Assembly (NCBI GenBank): GCA_021827465.1
Contig: JAKAVX010000157.1
Span: 1-6,582, forward strand
Direction: 5' to 3'
DNA: 6,582 nt
DNA from: Deltaproteobacteria bacterium
Lineage (GTDB): Bacteria; Desulfobacterota_B; Binatia; Binatales; Binataceae
Made by a program: the position numbers and the translations under genes. The first letter of the stretch is position 1; each line of letters starts with the position of its first letter. The notes beneath the pieces were generated by a model. It ran no database searches and was not told where the DNA came from. It saw only the letters and a program-made list of their open reading frames with translations. Below, in pieces: positions 6,214 to 6,582 of the stretch.

Positions 6214-6582
6214 ATGCCCGGTGATGCACTCCCAATGAGCAGCGCGGTGCCGTTTTCCGCGGCATACCGTCCGCTTGAAGGTTGCTTCGACGAGATGTTC
6301 CTCGCGGACGGATCGGCGCGCCCGGGATATGAGCCGGTGGCGCAGGCAATCAAAAGCAGCCCTGATCTCGCCGGCCTGCAGGCGCTGGCCGAGCGGATGC
6401 TGCTCAGGACCGGTGTCACCTTCAACGTGTATGGAGAGCGCGCGGGGGCCGAACGGATTTTCCCGTTCGACGTGATTCCGCGAATTATCGACGCCGCGAC
6501 GTGGCAGACGCTGGAGGCCGGGCTGATTCAGCGGGTCAGGGCTCTGAACGCTTTCGTCGCCGACGTATATGGCGAGGGACAT
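6214..6582 (+). CDS. Circularly permuted ATP-grasp protein, N-terminal part, cut by window edge
   Basis: The frame is open from ATG 6214 to the end of the window, giving 123 residues. The N-terminus matches the circularly permuted ATP-grasp family (formerly DUF404/DUF407): FDEMF at residues 25-29 followed by an acidic-Gly stretch, TGVTFNVYG at 66-74, RIFPFDVIPR at 81-90, and GLIQRVRALNAFVADVYG at 103-120. These proteins are predicted amidoligases and often sit with an alpha-E (DUF403) protein and a transglutaminase-like protease in peptide-modification operons. The ATP-binding residues lie beyond the edge. ATG 6214 was chosen because GGGG (6204-6207) precedes it at suitable spacing; an in-frame ATG at 6163 would add 17 residues unlike the family. 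The gene is 234 bp from the ABC operon and probably a separate unit. Confidence 0.88.
   Translation, partial: MPGDALPMSSAVPFSAAYRPLEGCFDEMFLADGSARPGYEPVAQAIKSSPDLAGLQALAERMLLRTGVTFNVYGERAGAERIFPFDVIPRIIDAATWQTLEAGLIQRVRALNAFVADVYGEGH

Noticed and set aside
6193..6582. 129-codon open frame on the minus strand at the window end
   Set aside because: The plus strand encodes clear circularly permuted ATP-grasp motifs over the same bases.

Overview
The window is GC-rich, densely packed bacterial DNA with six protein-coding genes. Two of them are cut by the window edges. A secreted MlaC-family lipid carrier points to a diderm (Gram-negative-type) bacterium. The mix of HpnL-like, MlaC/HpnM-like and sulfotransferase genes would fit a hopanoid-making soil or freshwater lineage such as Proteobacteria or Binatota. 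That placement is a guess from gene content, not something the sequence proves. I see no rRNA, tRNA, CRISPR array, insertion sequence or phage gene.

Layout. Positions 1-1050 (+) hold the 3' part of a Sulfotransfer_3-type sulfotransferase. Its stop codon overlaps the start of a polytopic membrane protein (1050-2162, +) of the lysylphosphatidylglycerol-synthase-TM / HpnL flippase-like family. A second, unrelated-looking sulfotransferase lies on the minus strand (2193-3152) and converges on it across only 30 bp. A 117-bp divergent intergenic region (3153-3269) then leads into a tight three-gene plus-strand operon. This encodes an ABC-2-type exporter ATPase (3270-4280), a secreted MlaC/Ttg2D/HpnM-like carrier (4280-4882) and an ABC-2 permease of the NatB/YhhJ type (4879-5979). 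The junctions overlap by 1 and 4 nt. After a 234-bp gap with two consecutive GC-rich hairpins, a plus-strand gene begins at 6214 and runs off the window. It is the N-terminus of a circularly permuted ATP-grasp protein.

How the genes may work together. The ATPase and permease make a complete ABC-2 exporter. The MlaC-like protein encoded between them is a plausible periplasmic acceptor for a lipid or other hydrophobic product, carrying it toward or from the outer membrane. The flippase-like protein and the two sulfotransferases next door suggest a locus for modifying and moving an envelope lipid, possibly a sulfated one. This link is inferred from gene order and family membership; the substrate cannot be read from the sequence. 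The most notable feature is the replacement of the usual MlaFEDB or HpnN partners of an MlaC-type carrier by an ABC-2 exporter.
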